Shown in pieces: positions 8,608 to 18,291 of a stretch of 52,242 bases of DNA. This stretch comes from Oscillospiraceae bacterium (GTDB taxonomy: Bacteria; Bacillota; Clostridia; Oscillospirales; Oscillospiraceae), in assembly GCA_902785905.1 (NCBI GenBank), contig CADAAM010000001.1, positions 91,320 through 143,561 on the forward strand, given 5' to 3'. A program made the position numbers and the translations under genes. Each line of letters starts with the position of its first letter. Within the stretch, counting starts at the first letter, position 1. The notes beneath the pieces were generated by a model that did no database searches, was not told where the DNA came from, and saw only the letters and a program-made list of their open reading frames with translations.

Positions 8608-8645
8608 AACACTATGAATGGATAAGCATCCGGAGGATCAGGGAA

Positions 8646-11600
8646 ATGTCCGCACAACGGCGAAACAGGAGAATACGGTTCGGGTATATAAATCTGCGGT
8701 GGCCGCTGTGCGTTCTGGCTGTACCGGCGGCACTGCTGAGCGCGCTGAGCATCAGCGTGTTCTGCTGCATGCGCGCTCTCCCCGACGTCGAAAAATACTA
8801 CAGCGGGGAGCTTTCCGGCCTGCTGAAGCACAGTCTTTCGTTCGGCACACTGGTGCTGGCGGCGGGCCTTTGGTTGTTCTATTTCTTCGCCTTCCACGCA
8901 ATCCGCTGGCGGCATTTGAGCGGCGCGGCGGTCGCTCTGACGCTTGCTTTCAACATGCTGGTGTCGCTGTCCATGGAGCACAGCTCCCTGCGGGAGCTTC
9001 TCCTCCCCTGCGGTCCGGTTGGCAATACCGCCGTACTCCTGGGCTTCGCGCTGCTCATCTATACATGCATGGAGCTTATTTTCCTGCGCTGTGACGACAA
9101 GACCCGTTACCGGATCTGGCCGGATGCCGCTGACGGCCTGCAGATCTTTTTTGGCGCGTTCGCCTGTATTCTGTTGCTCTGGCTGCCGATTCTGTACTGC
9201 TGCTATCCCGGCAGCGTACACAATGACACCCGCTACCAGATCATGGGCTGGCTGGGGCTTGTACGGATCACGGCGTCTCACCCGATCCTGACGACAGTGT
9301 TTTACGGCGCGCTGTATCAGCTGGGCAACATGATCGGCGGGCAGGAGAAGGCCATCTTTCTGTGCCTGCTCTGCCAGGATCTGGCGGTCTCCGCCGCCAT
9401 GGCTCTTGCCGCGCTGTATGTCTACCGTTATACGCGCTCGAAAAACTGGTACTGGGTGACGATCGTTTTCTTCGGTCTGCTGCCCGTGTGGCAGAGCGCC
9501 GCGCAGGTTCTGCTCAAGGATGTGCTGCATACCGGCTGCTTTCTGCTTTTCGTGTGTGTGTATCTCAACTGTCTGCGCAAGCGGGAAAAAAGCTGGCGCA
9601 ACGTGTTGCTGCTGTTTCTGTCGGCCGTCCTCGTGGCCTATACCCGTAAAGCGACCTTCTATCTCGCGGTAATCGGCATCATTGTGATCGCGCTCTGGCA
9701 TTGGCGGACCTTCCTGCTGCCCTATCTTGCGATGCTGGGGGTCTTTGTCAGCCTCTTCTGGTTCAGCAACAACATCCTCTATCCCCGTCTCGGCATCACA
9801 AAGGAATGGGAGAGCGATAACTACAGCCTGCAGTTCCAGCAGGTTGCCCTTTACTGCCGTACCTATAAGGACGAGATGAGCATTGACGAAATCGCCACTG
9901 TCGACAGCACGCTCGATTTTGACGCGATCGTGCGGGATTATACGCCCATGATCTCCGACCCGGTCAAGGGCACCTATATTGATGACGGGACTGACCACGC
10001 CGAATTCTGGCAGCTCTATCGCAAGATGTTCCGCCGTCATCCCATGCTTTTCGTGAAAGCCGCTGTCATGGGCTCCTTTGAGCATTTTAATCCCTGGATC
10101 GAAGATATCAGTTACAATGTCTATATCTCCCGGGAAGACGACTTCCTCACGGTCGATTACAGGAGCGGACTGCACACTACGCTCAACCAGCTGTGGCTCG
10201 ACTGTCTGAAAATTCCGGTGCTCCGCCTGTTTCTCGGAACCGGCCTGTACGCCTGGGTTCTGCTGTTCGCCATTGCCTACTGCGTCCGGAAGAAATCCTG
10301 GCTGGCTTTTTTGGGGCTTACGCCTTCCGTCGTGCTCATGCTGGGGCTGCTGATGAGCCATGTCAACGGCAATATCCGTTACGGCTACCCGCTCATTGCC
10401 GCGGCGCCGCTGAACGCCGCGTGGGTACTGTACGCGGTATCCTGCCGGTCACCGGAAAATCCGAACGCCGCCGCGTCGCGCCTTGAGGAACGCGAGCCCT
10501 TCCACTTTATCCTTCGCCCCATGACGGAGGATGAGCTCAGAGAAACCGAGTTTGATCCCGGCCAGCCGCCTTCCGAGCTGCCGCCGGAGGAAAAAACTGT
10601 CGGCGATACGGGCAAGGAAAAGCGGCCCGGCCCAGTTCTCCGCTTTTTAACGCGCTTTATCCCCATTCCCAAAACGCCCAAAACCTATCTGGATGTGCTG
10701 AAGGTGCTGGCGATCTTCCTCGTGCTGTGGAACCACACCGATACCGGTTTTGATCTCTATAACCGCGTGCTCGACATGCCGCAGCATATGCTGTACCTGT
10801 GCTTCTCCATCTTTGACAAGATCGCCGTGCCGCTGTTCTTTATGTGCTCCGGCGCGCTGCTGCTGGGGCGGGAGGAGAGCTGGCGGAAGCTGCTCACCCA
10901 CCGCGTACGGCGCTTCGCGCTGATCCTGCTGATCGTATCAGCGATCAACTACCTCCAATATTACAACGACAGTTCAAGATTCTCCTTCTACGACTTTATC
11001 TCCCGCCTTTATACCGGCTCTGTTCGCACACCGCTCTGGTACCTCTATGCCTACCTCGCGTTTTTGCTGTCGCTGCCGTTTCTGCGCAAGCTCGCCCGCT
11101 GCATGCGCGATCAGGATTATATCTGGCTGCTGGGATTCTTTATCGTGACGCAGCTTCTCAGTGTTGTTGACTTTTTCTGGTTCCAGGGGGAGAACTACCA
11201 CAGTTCCGATTTTCGCTTCTTTACCAGTCAGAACTATGTCGTCTACTCCCTGTTCGGCTTTTACATTGAGCGTGTCATGAAGAAGGAACGCCTGAATATG
11301 GAAACGCTCACGGTGCTTGTCATGCTCAGCGCCCTCTCTGTCGGAGCTACCTATCTGCTGACGCAGTGGCGCATGGCATACCTCCATGTCTGGACGTCCA
11401 GCAACTCCCAGGCCTTCCTTAATACCTTCATTGCTGTTCCGAGCATTACAGTATTCTTCTTTGCAAAGCTCTGGTATACCCGCCACCCTGTCTCGGAACG
11501 CGCGGCAGCCAGGTGGGCTCTGCTTTCCGCCGGCACCTTCGGCACTTATCTCTTTGAACGCTTCTGGCGCGACAACACCGAGGCGGTCTTCGACCTTTTG

Positions 11601-11867
11601 TACGATAAGCTCGGTTCCTTCGGCAGTTCTCTTGTTCATATTCTGGCTGCCTGTGCGCTCGGCATTGCGATGACGCTGCTGTACAAGCTCGTGACCGGTA
11701 TCATGAAGGCCGCCTTTCAGGGTAAGAAGTTCTCTGCCCCACGTGTCGTCAAGCGGGAAAAGCCGGAACCGACCTACACCGTGCCGACAGAGGACATCTC
11801 CGATCTGGAAGAGATGGAGACGCTTCTGGTCGGGAGACACCGCGGCCGGGACGGACAAAATCCATAA
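8646..11867 (+). CDS. Large membrane protein: multi-helix N-terminal region fused to acyltransferase-3 domain
   Basis: 1073 aa from ATG 8646, chosen because GGAGG (8632-8636) precedes it; upstream in-frame codons run into repeat family R. Residues 1-600 hold about 12 helices plus an extracytoplasmic loop region, with motifs such as SVHNDTRYQIMGWLGL and VLLKDVLHTGCF; this resembles GT-C-like or DUF6020-type membrane proteins. A charged E/P-rich linker covers about 605-675. From residue 679 (TYLDVLKVLAIFLVLWNH) to about 1040 it is an acyltransferase-3 domain with the family histidine, VPLFFMCSGALLL and TPLWYLYAYL. The C-terminal tail is acidic. Such domains O-acylate (often acetylate) surface sugars. 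The fusion may couple sugar transfer to acylation. The N-terminal assignment is tentative. Confidence 0.78.
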   Translation: MSAQRRNRRIRFGYINLRWPLCVLAVPAALLSALSISVFCCMRALPDVEKYYSGELSGLLKHSLSFGTLVLAAGLWLFYFFAFHAIRWRHLSGAAVALTLAFNMLVSLSMEHSSLRELLLPCGPVGNTAVLLGFALLIYTCMELIFLRCDDKTRYRIWPDAADGLQIFFGAFACILLLWLPILYCCYPGSVHNDTRYQIMGWLGLVRITASHPILTTVFYGALYQLGNMIGGQEKAIFLCLLCQDLAVSAAMALAALYVYRYTRSKNWYWVTIVFFGLLPVWQSAAQVLLKDVLHTGCFLLFVCVYLNCLRKREKSWRNVLLLFLSAVLVAYTRKATFYLAVIGIIVIALWHWRTFLLPYLAMLGVFVSLFWFSNNILYPRLGITKEWESDNYSLQFQQVALYCRTYKDEMSIDEIATVDSTLDFDAIVRDYTPMISDPVKGTYIDDGTDHAEFWQLYRKMFRRHPMLFVKAAVMGSFEHFNPWIEDISYNVYISREDDFLTVDYRSGLHTTLNQLWLDCLKIPVLRLFLGTGLYAWVLLFAIAYCVRKKSWLAFLGLTPSVVLMLGLLMSHVNGNIRYGYPLIAAAPLNAAWVLYAVSCRSPENPNAAASRLEEREPFHFILRPMTEDELRETEFDPGQPPSELPPEEKTVGDTGKEKRPGPVLRFLTRFIPIPKTPKTYLDVLKVLAIFLVLWNHTDTGFDLYNRVLDMPQHMLYLCFSIFDKIAVPLFFMCSGALLLGREESWRKLLTHRVRRFALILLIVSAINYLQYYNDSSRFSFYDFISRLYTGSVRTPLWYLYAYLAFLLSLPFLRKLARCMRDQDYIWLLGFFIVTQLLSVVDFFWFQGENYHSSDFRFFTSQNYVVYSLFGFYIERVMKKERLNMETLTVLVMLSALSVGATYLLTQWRMAYLHVWTSSNSQAFLNTFIAVPSITVFFFAKLWYTRHPVSERAAARWALLSAGTFGTYLFERFWRDNTEAVFDLLYDKLGSFGSSLVHILAACALGIAMTLLYKLVTGIMKAAFQGKKFSAPRVVKREKPEPTYTVPTEDISDLEEMETLLVGRHRGRDGQNP

Positions 11868-11883
11868 GAAGAGGGGTTTTGAC

Positions 11884-13017
11884 ATGAAGCTTGCGATTCT
11901 CTGCACAATGATGAAGCGCTTCGGCATGAAGGGCTTTTATAACAGCCAGGAGATCGGTCTCGGGCGGGCGCTGGCCGAGATGGGACACACGGTCATGATA
12001 TACAAGGGCGTCAAGGATCGGAAACAGGCCGAGACCATCGAGATTCAGGACGGGCTGACCATCCGTTATATGTTCATGCCCTACTTTGGGGCGCACGGCT
12101 GGTTCTTCCCTTCCCTGCTGGACAAGGATCTGGACGGGCTGTTCTGCTTTGCGGATCAGCAGATTTTTCTCCCGCACGTCGCGGCCTGGTGCAAACGGCA
12201 CGGGATCGTCTTTGTCCCCTATGTGGGTACCACCTACAGCCTGTATGTCAACACCCTGCGCGGCAGGGTCATGGATACGGCCTTTGCCTGCACGACGCTG
12301 CGGTTGTATAAAAGGATTCCCATTCTCGCCAAGACAGAGGCCGCCAAAAAGGAGCTGGAAGCCCTCGGCGTGGACGGAAGCCTCATCTCCCTCGCTCCGG
12401 TCGGGTTGGACACGGGCGTTTTGAAAAAGGACTTTCTCGAAGCCGACCGCGCCGCGCTGCGCCGGGAGCTGGGCTTCGAGGAGGACGATGTGATCCTTTG
12501 CAACGTCGCGCGCCTTGAGGAAGACAAGCGCCCGTTCGATCTCCTGAAGGTCTTCATGAACACCAGAGACAAGAAGAAATTCCGCCTCCTGATGGTGGGC
12601 AAGGGTGCGCTGCGTCAGGCGGTGGATCAAAAGATTGTGGAATACGAGATCGGGGACAAGGTGAAAATCTTTGACCGGGTCCCGTATACGGACATGTGGA
12701 AAATCTACACGGTTTCGGATTACTACCTGAACATGAGCGAGGTGGAAATTTTCGGCATGGCCATCATGGAGGCCATGTATTACCGCTGCTCTGTGGCGGC
12801 GCGGCGGGCAATCGGCCCTTCGCTCACGCTCAAGGGGATGCGTGGCCACAAGCTCTGCGACAGCGACGCGGAGATTGAGGACTGGATCACCGGTCCTTAT
12901 CCCCCGGAGGAGGAGCTTGCAGAGAGCGCGGAAAAGATCGTCACGGATTTTTCGTGGAGACCTTGCGCGAAAGCCTTTATTCAGCAGATCGAAGCGCAAA
13001 TGGCGCGACGGGGGTGA
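11884..13017 (+). CDS. Glycosyltransferase, GT4-like
   Basis: 377 aa from ATG 11884 (MKLAILCTMMKRFGMKGFYN), 16 bases after the preceding gene. The N-terminal domain has an acceptor-side loop at GFYNSQEIGLGRALAEMGH. The C-terminal GT-B domain shows CNVARLEEDKRPFDLLKVF, LLMVGKGALRQ and the donor-binding EVEIFGMAIMEAMYYRC (E-x7-E-like motif of GT4). It probably adds one sugar to the repeat unit inside the cell. It is followed 7 bases later by an asparagine synthetase and appears to be in one operon with it. Confidence 0.85.
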   Translation: MKLAILCTMMKRFGMKGFYNSQEIGLGRALAEMGHTVMIYKGVKDRKQAETIEIQDGLTIRYMFMPYFGAHGWFFPSLLDKDLDGLFCFADQQIFLPHVAAWCKRHGIVFVPYVGTTYSLYVNTLRGRVMDTAFACTTLRLYKRIPILAKTEAAKKELEALGVDGSLISLAPVGLDTGVLKKDFLEADRAALRRELGFEEDDVILCNVARLEEDKRPFDLLKVFMNTRDKKKFRLLMVGKGALRQAVDQKIVEYEIGDKVKIFDRVPYTDMWKIYTVSDYYLNMSEVEIFGMAIMEAMYYRCSVAARRAIGPSLTLKGMRGHKLCDSDAEIEDWITGPYPPEEELAESAEKIVTDFSWRPCAKAFIQQIEAQMARRG

Positions 13018-13024
13018 AATTGAT

Positions 13025-14857
13025 ATGTGCGGAATCTGCGGATTTTACGATCCGGACAAAAAACTGCCGGAGAAGGCGGCGCTGCTTCAAAAAATGAACG
13101 CGGCGCAGAAGCACCGCGGCCCCGATGACGAGGGCGTCTATCTGGACGGGCCGGTCGGCCTCGGACATGTGCGGCTGTCGATCCTGGATCTCTCCAGCGC
13201 GGGACACCAGCCCATGCACTACGGGGATCGCTATACCGTCGTATTCAACGGTGAGATCTATAATTATATCGAGTTGCGCGAGGAACTTGCCAAAGCGGGC
13301 TATATCTTCCGCACCAACTGCGACACCGAGGTTCTGCTCGCGGCCTACGATCACTGGGGCGAGGCCTGCCAGACCCGCTTCAACGGCTTCTGGGCCTTTG
13401 CCGTTTATGATAAGCAGACCGGGGATCTCTTCCTCTCCCGCGACCGCTACGGGGTCAAGCCCCTGTATTATACGGAACTGCCCGGCTATCTGCTCTTTGC
13501 TTCTGAGATCAAAACACTGCTGACGGACAGGCGTGTGAAGCGTATCGCCAATGACGCGGCGATCTTTGACTATCTGGTCAACGGCTTCGTCGACTGCACG
13601 GAGGAGACCTTTTTCGACGGTGTTTATCGTCTGGAGGCCGGCTGCTGCATGCGCCTGAACCCGGAAGGGGAAAAACAGATCCGCCGCTATTACGAGCTCC
13701 CCTACCGCGAGAGCCTGGTGGAGCCGGTGGGCTGCACGATGATCCGGGAATTCCGGCGGCTCTTTGAGCAGTCCATCGCGCTCCGTCTGCGGGCGGACGT
13801 GCCGGTGGGAAGCTGTCTGTCCGGCGGGCTGGATTCCTCCGCCATTGTATGCGAGAGCAATCGGCAGCTTCGCGCCATGGGCGGCGGAGACGGTCAGCAG
13901 ACCTTCTCCTCCTGCTATGCAGGCGATCCGAACGACGAACGGAAGTTCATGGACGCCGTTATCGGGAAGACCGGCGTAAACGCGCATTTTACCTATCCCA
14001 CAGGCGACACGCTGTACGAAGATCTGGAGCATCTGATCTACACGCAGGACGAGCCCTTTGTCTCCACCAGCATGTACGCCGGTTACTGCGTGATGCGCCT
14101 GGCCCACGAAAACGGGGCCAAGGTGCTGCTGGACGGGCAGGGCGCGGACGAAATCCTCTGCGGCTACCGCAAAGCGCGCGTTTATTACATCAAGCGCCTG
14201 CTCGGAGCGAAGCGCTTCGGCCGGGCTTCAAGGGAACTGATTGCCTATCTGCCGTACATGCGCAAGGGAAAGAATGTCTCCCTGCTCGCCGATCTGAACA
14301 TGATCCGCCAGTTTCTGGGCAAGACCAGCAGTACGGATATCCGCCACCGCTATCTGGAGGACAGCTTCGCCAAAAGGACGCTGCGAGACAGCTATCGGGA
14401 GAACGACCGCTTCCTGCTCAACGACTTTGACCGCATCGTGCTTCCGGCGCTGCTTCGCTATGTGGACCGCAATTCCATGGCCTTCTCCATTGAAGACCGG
14501 CTGCCCTTCCTGGACTTCCGCCTGGTGGAATACGCGATGAATCTGCCGCTCAACGCGAAAATCGCGGACGGCTACTCCAAGGCCATCATGCGAAAGGCTT
14601 TGGATATGCCGGAGATCATCCGAAAGCGCCGCGACAAGATCGGCTTCTACACCCCGGAGAAAGCCTGGATGGATGCTCACCTTGACGAGTACCGCGCCGT
14701 CTTCGAGAATCCGGATTTCCGAGCCGGACGCTATATCAATTCCGCGAAGATCTTAAACGACTGGGACAGCCTGACCCGCGGCATGGACGATATCGGTCTG
14801 TTCCGCTATATCTGTCTGGAAAAGTGGATGCATGTTTTTGACGTGCAATCAGCCTGA
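13025..14857 (+). CDS. Glutamine-dependent asparagine synthetase-type amidotransferase
   Basis: 610 aa from ATG 13025, which gives the mature MCGICGF with the nucleophilic Cys2 of class II glutaminases. N-terminal residues 1-230 contain HRGPDDEG, GHVRLSILD and FNGEIYNY; the synthetase half has SCLSGGLDSSAIV and later YVDRNSMAFSIEDRLPFLD. It transfers ammonia from glutamine to an adenylated carboxylate. Located between two glycosyltransferases, it may amidate a uronic acid (as known for the AsnB homologue WbpS in O-antigen synthesis) and not make asparagine. That substrate is inference. Confidence 0.88.
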   Translation: MCGICGFYDPDKKLPEKAALLQKMNAAQKHRGPDDEGVYLDGPVGLGHVRLSILDLSSAGHQPMHYGDRYTVVFNGEIYNYIELREELAKAGYIFRTNCDTEVLLAAYDHWGEACQTRFNGFWAFAVYDKQTGDLFLSRDRYGVKPLYYTELPGYLLFASEIKTLLTDRRVKRIANDAAIFDYLVNGFVDCTEETFFDGVYRLEAGCCMRLNPEGEKQIRRYYELPYRESLVEPVGCTMIREFRRLFEQSIALRLRADVPVGSCLSGGLDSSAIVCESNRQLRAMGGGDGQQTFSSCYAGDPNDERKFMDAVIGKTGVNAHFTYPTGDTLYEDLEHLIYTQDEPFVSTSMYAGYCVMRLAHENGAKVLLDGQGADEILCGYRKARVYYIKRLLGAKRFGRASRELIAYLPYMRKGKNVSLLADLNMIRQFLGKTSSTDIRHRYLEDSFAKRTLRDSYRENDRFLLNDFDRIVLPALLRYVDRNSMAFSIEDRLPFLDFRLVEYAMNLPLNAKIADGYSKAIMRKALDMPEIIRKRRDKIGFYTPEKAWMDAHLDEYRAVFENPDFRAGRYINSAKILNDWDSLTRGMDDIGLFRYICLEKWMHVFDVQSA

Positions 14858-14873
14858 GGGAGGTCGGAAAGCA

Positions 14874-16079
14874 ATGGAAAAAGAGAGAAAAATCCTGATC
14901 ATCGTGGAAAACCTGCCCGTACCCTTCGATACCCGCGTCTGGCAGGAGGCTGTCACCCTGGCGTCGAACGGCTACACCGTCTCCGTGATCTGTCCGGTCG
15001 GCAAGGGCTATACGGCGGAGGAGGAGACGCTGGACGGCGTACATATTTTCCGCCACACGCTGCCGCCCGAAGGCAACGGCGCCATCGGTTATTTCCGCGA
15101 GTACGGTTCGGCCTTGCGTGAGGAGCTGCGGCTGGCGAAAAAGATCTACCGGGAGATCGGCTTTGACGTGATCCACGGCTGCAATCCGCCGGACGATATC
15201 TATATGGTCGCCTCCCGCTTTAAAAAGTACGGCGTAAAATACGTCTTTGACCACCACGATATCTGCCCCGAGCTTTTCGAGGCAAAATTCGGCAGCACGA
15301 AGGGTCTTCTCTACAAGAGCCAGGTATGGCTGGAGCGGCAGACCTACAAGCACTGCACCTTCGCCTTTGTGACCAATGAGAGCTACCGTAAGATCGCCAT
15401 CGAGCGCGACCGTATGCCGCCCGAAAGGGTGATCGTTCTGCGCAGCGGGCCGAAGCTGGAGCGTCTCAAGCAGCTCCCGCCGGACCCCTCCATCCGCCGC
15501 GGCTATCCCTATATGGCGGGCTACCTGGGCGTGATCGGCCAGCAGGAAGGCGTCGAATACATCCTGCAGGCAGCGCAGTACATCAAGGAGCGGGAGAATA
15601 ACGTCTTCTGGGGCATTGTCGGCGGCGGCCCGCACCTCGAGGCCATGAAAAAGCAGGCCCATGCCATGGGCCTGGACGACTGTGTGGAGTTCACCGGGCG
15701 CGTGCCGGACGATCAGATGCTGCGCTATCTGAATACGGCGGATGTCTGCGTCAACAGCGACACCTATAATGCCATGAATGACAAGAGCACCATGAATAAG
15801 GTGCTGGAATACATGGCGTTGGGCAAGCCCATCGTGCAGTTCGACCTGACCGAGGGGCGCTACTCCGCGCAGGAGGCCTCGCTGTACGCAAAGAGAAACG
15901 ACGCTGCCGACATGGCGGAAAAAATCCGTCAGCTTCTGGCTGATCCGGAGCTTCGTGAGCGCATGGGCCGCTTCGGACACGAGCGCATTGTCAACGAGCT
16001 GAGCTGGGACAACACCAGCAAGGCCCTTCTTGAAGGTTACGAAAAGTTCTTCACCGGGCAGTTTGATACTCTTTCCTGA
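14874..16079 (+). CDS. Glycosyltransferase, GT4-like
   Basis: 401 aa from ATG 14874 preceded by GGGAGG. The N-terminus KILIIVENLPVPFDTRVWQEA is a hallmark of the WbuB/WcaL-type branch of GT4. The donor domain has GYLGVIGQQEGVEYILQA, GIVGGGPHLEAM and LEYMALGKPIVQFD. It adds a sugar to the repeat unit in the cytoplasm. This is the last gene of the plus-strand run that starts at 8646; a hairpin-rich gap follows, then the convergent asparagine synthetase. Confidence 0.87.
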   Translation: MEKERKILIIVENLPVPFDTRVWQEAVTLASNGYTVSVICPVGKGYTAEEETLDGVHIFRHTLPPEGNGAIGYFREYGSALREELRLAKKIYREIGFDVIHGCNPPDDIYMVASRFKKYGVKYVFDHHDICPELFEAKFGSTKGLLYKSQVWLERQTYKHCTFAFVTNESYRKIAIERDRMPPERVIVLRSGPKLERLKQLPPDPSIRRGYPYMAGYLGVIGQQEGVEYILQAAQYIKERENNVFWGIVGGGPHLEAMKKQAHAMGLDDCVEFTGRVPDDQMLRYLNTADVCVNSDTYNAMNDKSTMNKVLEYMALGKPIVQFDLTEGRYSAQEASLYAKRNDAADMAEKIRQLLADPELRERMGRFGHERIVNELSWDNTSKALLEGYEKFFTGQFDTLS

Positions 16080-16238
16080 TCAAATTCTTTCATCAGGAAA
16101 GCCGCTGTTCCTGCGGCGTTCTCAGCGTGAAACGCCGAACACTCTTCTCATACAAGAATCTCTGCGCGCCTTATGGCGCTATGAAAATGTTTAAGGAATT
16201 AACAGTTTTCATGAGGTTCCGGTATGACTGATAAAAAG

Positions 16239-16322
16239 CATGTCATCCTGAACGTAAGCAATGGATCTTTCCGCCGGTATACGACGGGGCAAAAGATTCT
16301 TTGCTTCGCACAGAATGACACA
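16239..16322. repeat. TGTCATYCTGA-type palindromic intergenic repeat
   Basis: Imperfect inverted repeat: the left arm starts TGTCATCCTGAACGTAAGC and the right arm ends with the complement of TGTCATTCTGTGCGAAGC. It belongs to a repeat style seen widely in Firmicutes genomes. It lies with other short hairpins (GCCGC/GCGGC near 16103, GGCGTT/AACGCC near 16115) in the 276-bp gap 16080-16355. Confidence 0.7.
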
Positions 16323-16335
16323 ATAGTTTGAAGAT

Positions 16336-16369
16336 AACATCCTGGACTGTATGTCTCAGGATGTTTTTT
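16336..16369 (+). terminator. Rho-independent terminator of the plus-strand glycosyltransferase operon
   Basis: AACATCCTG pairs with CAGGATGTT and is followed by a T-run. Its right arm is inside the last codons of the convergent asparagine synthetase gene. Confidence 0.75.
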
Positions 16370-18263
16370 GCAATCCCGGCTCCTGCTGGCTGCGGTACCA
16401 CTGTTCGGCCATCAGGATGTTGAAGGTGAGCTGGTGTTTTTTCCGATTCTTCCGGAAGTACTCCCAGACGGAGAGTACGGTTTTCTCATCCAGCCATCCG
16501 TCGCGGGCGAGGTGGCTGTGCTCCAGGAGTTCTCTTGCATATTCGAAGGTGCTCCCCTCCAGCAGCCATTTCCGGATCGGAACATAGAAGCCCTGCTTCG
16601 GTCTGTCCAGCAGGCTCTTCGGTACGTACTGATACAGAAGATCCCGCAGGATGCGCTTGCTGACGCCGTTATGATACTTAAAATCCTGCGGCAGCGTCCA
16701 GGCAAATTCCAGAAAGTCCCGATCCAGCATGGGAATGCGGCTTTCCAGCGAGTGGGCCATGCTGGCGCGGTCCAGCTTGTAGAGGATATCGTCGGTAAAA
16801 TAATACTCCATATCCGCAAGCTGCATGGCGGCATAGGGATTTTTGAGCTTTACGCCGACAGCAGAGAGCGGCGTGATATGCGCTCCGGGGACGAGGTGCT
16901 GCGTCTCAATATCCCGGCGGTACTGGATCATCTCGCGGATCTGGTTGACATTGTCTGCTCTGAGACAGGCGTCAGTCTTGTAGAAGAAGGGCTTTTTCGT
17001 AAGCCCCAATCCTTCCAGCATCGCCCCGGCAGGGCGGCGCAGAACACCGGGTACGGCGCTGATCTTGTTCCACAGCTCCGGCGTCTCCCAATAGCGCTCA
17101 TATCCGCAGAAAAGCTCATCCCCCGCGTCGCCGCTCAGGGAGACCGTGACCTTTGTGCGGGCAAGCTTGCTCACAAAAAAAGTGGAGATCAGAGAGGAGT
17201 CGCTCAGCGGTTCGGAGAAATAATAGGGCAGCTCGGGAATGAGCTCCTTCATCTCCCGCTCGCTTAGGATGAGCTCCGTATGCTCGGTGCCGAGGTGACG
17301 AGAGATCTCTTTAGCTGCCTCGGACTCGTTGATCTGCGGATCGTCGTAGCCGATGGTAAAAGTCTTGACCGGTCTGTCCGACAGCTTCTGCATCAGGGAC
17401 ACCACCAGGGGGCTGTCAATACCGCCGGAAAGGAACGCGCCGACCGGCACGTCCGCCACCATCTGCTCCCGGATGGAGGCGGTCAGCAGGGCTTCCAGCT
17501 CCTCCCTCGCCTCCTCATAGCTGCCGGCAAAGGGGTGTGTCTCACCGTAAACCGCAGTCTCGACCAGCGACCAGTACGCCTGGATCTTCGGACTGTTGAA
17601 GGGCTCCCTCAGGGTGAGAATGCAGCCCGCCGGGAGTTTATAGACCCCTTTGTAAATCGACTTGGGCGCGGGGACGTATTTATACGTCAGGAACGCCGCC
17701 AGCGCGTCCCGGTCGATTTCCCGCAGGAAGCCGGGGATACACAGAAAGAGGGCGAGGTCGGAGGCGAAGGTGAAGTAGGGATTCCCCGTTCCGTCGTACG
17801 CCATGCCGTAATACAGGGGCTTCTCTCCGGCCCGGTCTCTTGCCAGCCGCAGCACCTTCTCTTCCCTGTCGTAAACGGCGAGGGCGAACATGCCCTTGGA
17901 GAGCTTCAGCGTCTCCTCCAGCCCGTAAGCCTCGATGGCCTCCAGAAGGATCTCCGTGTCCGAATGTCCGCGAAAAGCCGTGACGCGCCCTTCGGAGAGG
18001 AGCTTGTCGCGCAGAACGGCGGCATTGTAGATTTCCCCGTTGTAACTCATGACGAATCGGCCGGAGGCGGAGAGCATAGGCTGCGCGCCCGATTCGGACA
18101 GATCCAGAATCGAAAGGCGGCGGTGCCCCAGCGTCCAGCCGGAGTGCTCGTCCAGCCAGAAGCCCTCGGCGTCAGGCCCGCGGTGGCGCATGCGGTCCGT
18201 CATGGCGCGGATCAGCTCCATACGGTCGGTGCGGCTGTTATAAAATCCGGCGATACCACACAT
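16356..18263 (-). CDS. Glutamine-dependent asparagine synthetase-type amidotransferase (second copy)
   Basis: 635 aa; ATG 18263 has GGGAGG upstream. MCGIAGFYNSRTD gives Cys2. Other motifs are HRGPDAEGFW, LGHRRLSILDL, SYNGEIYN and the ATP loop GAFLSGGIDSPLVV. It differs clearly from the copy at 13025 in sequence, so it is not a recent duplicate. It starts 28 bases after the stop of the AlgD-like dehydrogenase on the same strand, so the two are probably cotranscribed. That pairing (uronate former plus amidotransferase) supports amidation of GDP-mannuronate or a derived sugar. Housekeeping asparagine synthesis remains possible. Confidence 0.88.
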   Translation of the reverse strand: MCGIAGFYNSRTDRMELIRAMTDRMRHRGPDAEGFWLDEHSGWTLGHRRLSILDLSESGAQPMLSASGRFVMSYNGEIYNAAVLRDKLLSEGRVTAFRGHSDTEILLEAIEAYGLEETLKLSKGMFALAVYDREEKVLRLARDRAGEKPLYYGMAYDGTGNPYFTFASDLALFLCIPGFLREIDRDALAAFLTYKYVPAPKSIYKGVYKLPAGCILTLREPFNSPKIQAYWSLVETAVYGETHPFAGSYEEAREELEALLTASIREQMVADVPVGAFLSGGIDSPLVVSLMQKLSDRPVKTFTIGYDDPQINESEAAKEISRHLGTEHTELILSEREMKELIPELPYYFSEPLSDSSLISTFFVSKLARTKVTVSLSGDAGDELFCGYERYWETPELWNKISAVPGVLRRPAGAMLEGLGLTKKPFFYKTDACLRADNVNQIREMIQYRRDIETQHLVPGAHITPLSAVGVKLKNPYAAMQLADMEYYFTDDILYKLDRASMAHSLESRIPMLDRDFLEFAWTLPQDFKYHNGVSKRILRDLLYQYVPKSLLDRPKQGFYVPIRKWLLEGSTFEYARELLEHSHLARDGWLDEKTVLSVWEYFRKNRKKHQLTFNILMAEQWYRSQQEPGLQKTS

Positions 18264-18291
18264 TGTGTTGCCCTCCCGTTATGGCAGGTTT

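Noticed and set aside
8487-8645. Upstream extension of the membrane-acyltransferase gene
   Set aside because: It reads through repeat family R; the ribosome site favours 8646.
8598-10361. 587-residue antisense open frame
   Set aside because: Shadow of the membrane protein; composition is rich in His/Gln/Arg with no motif.
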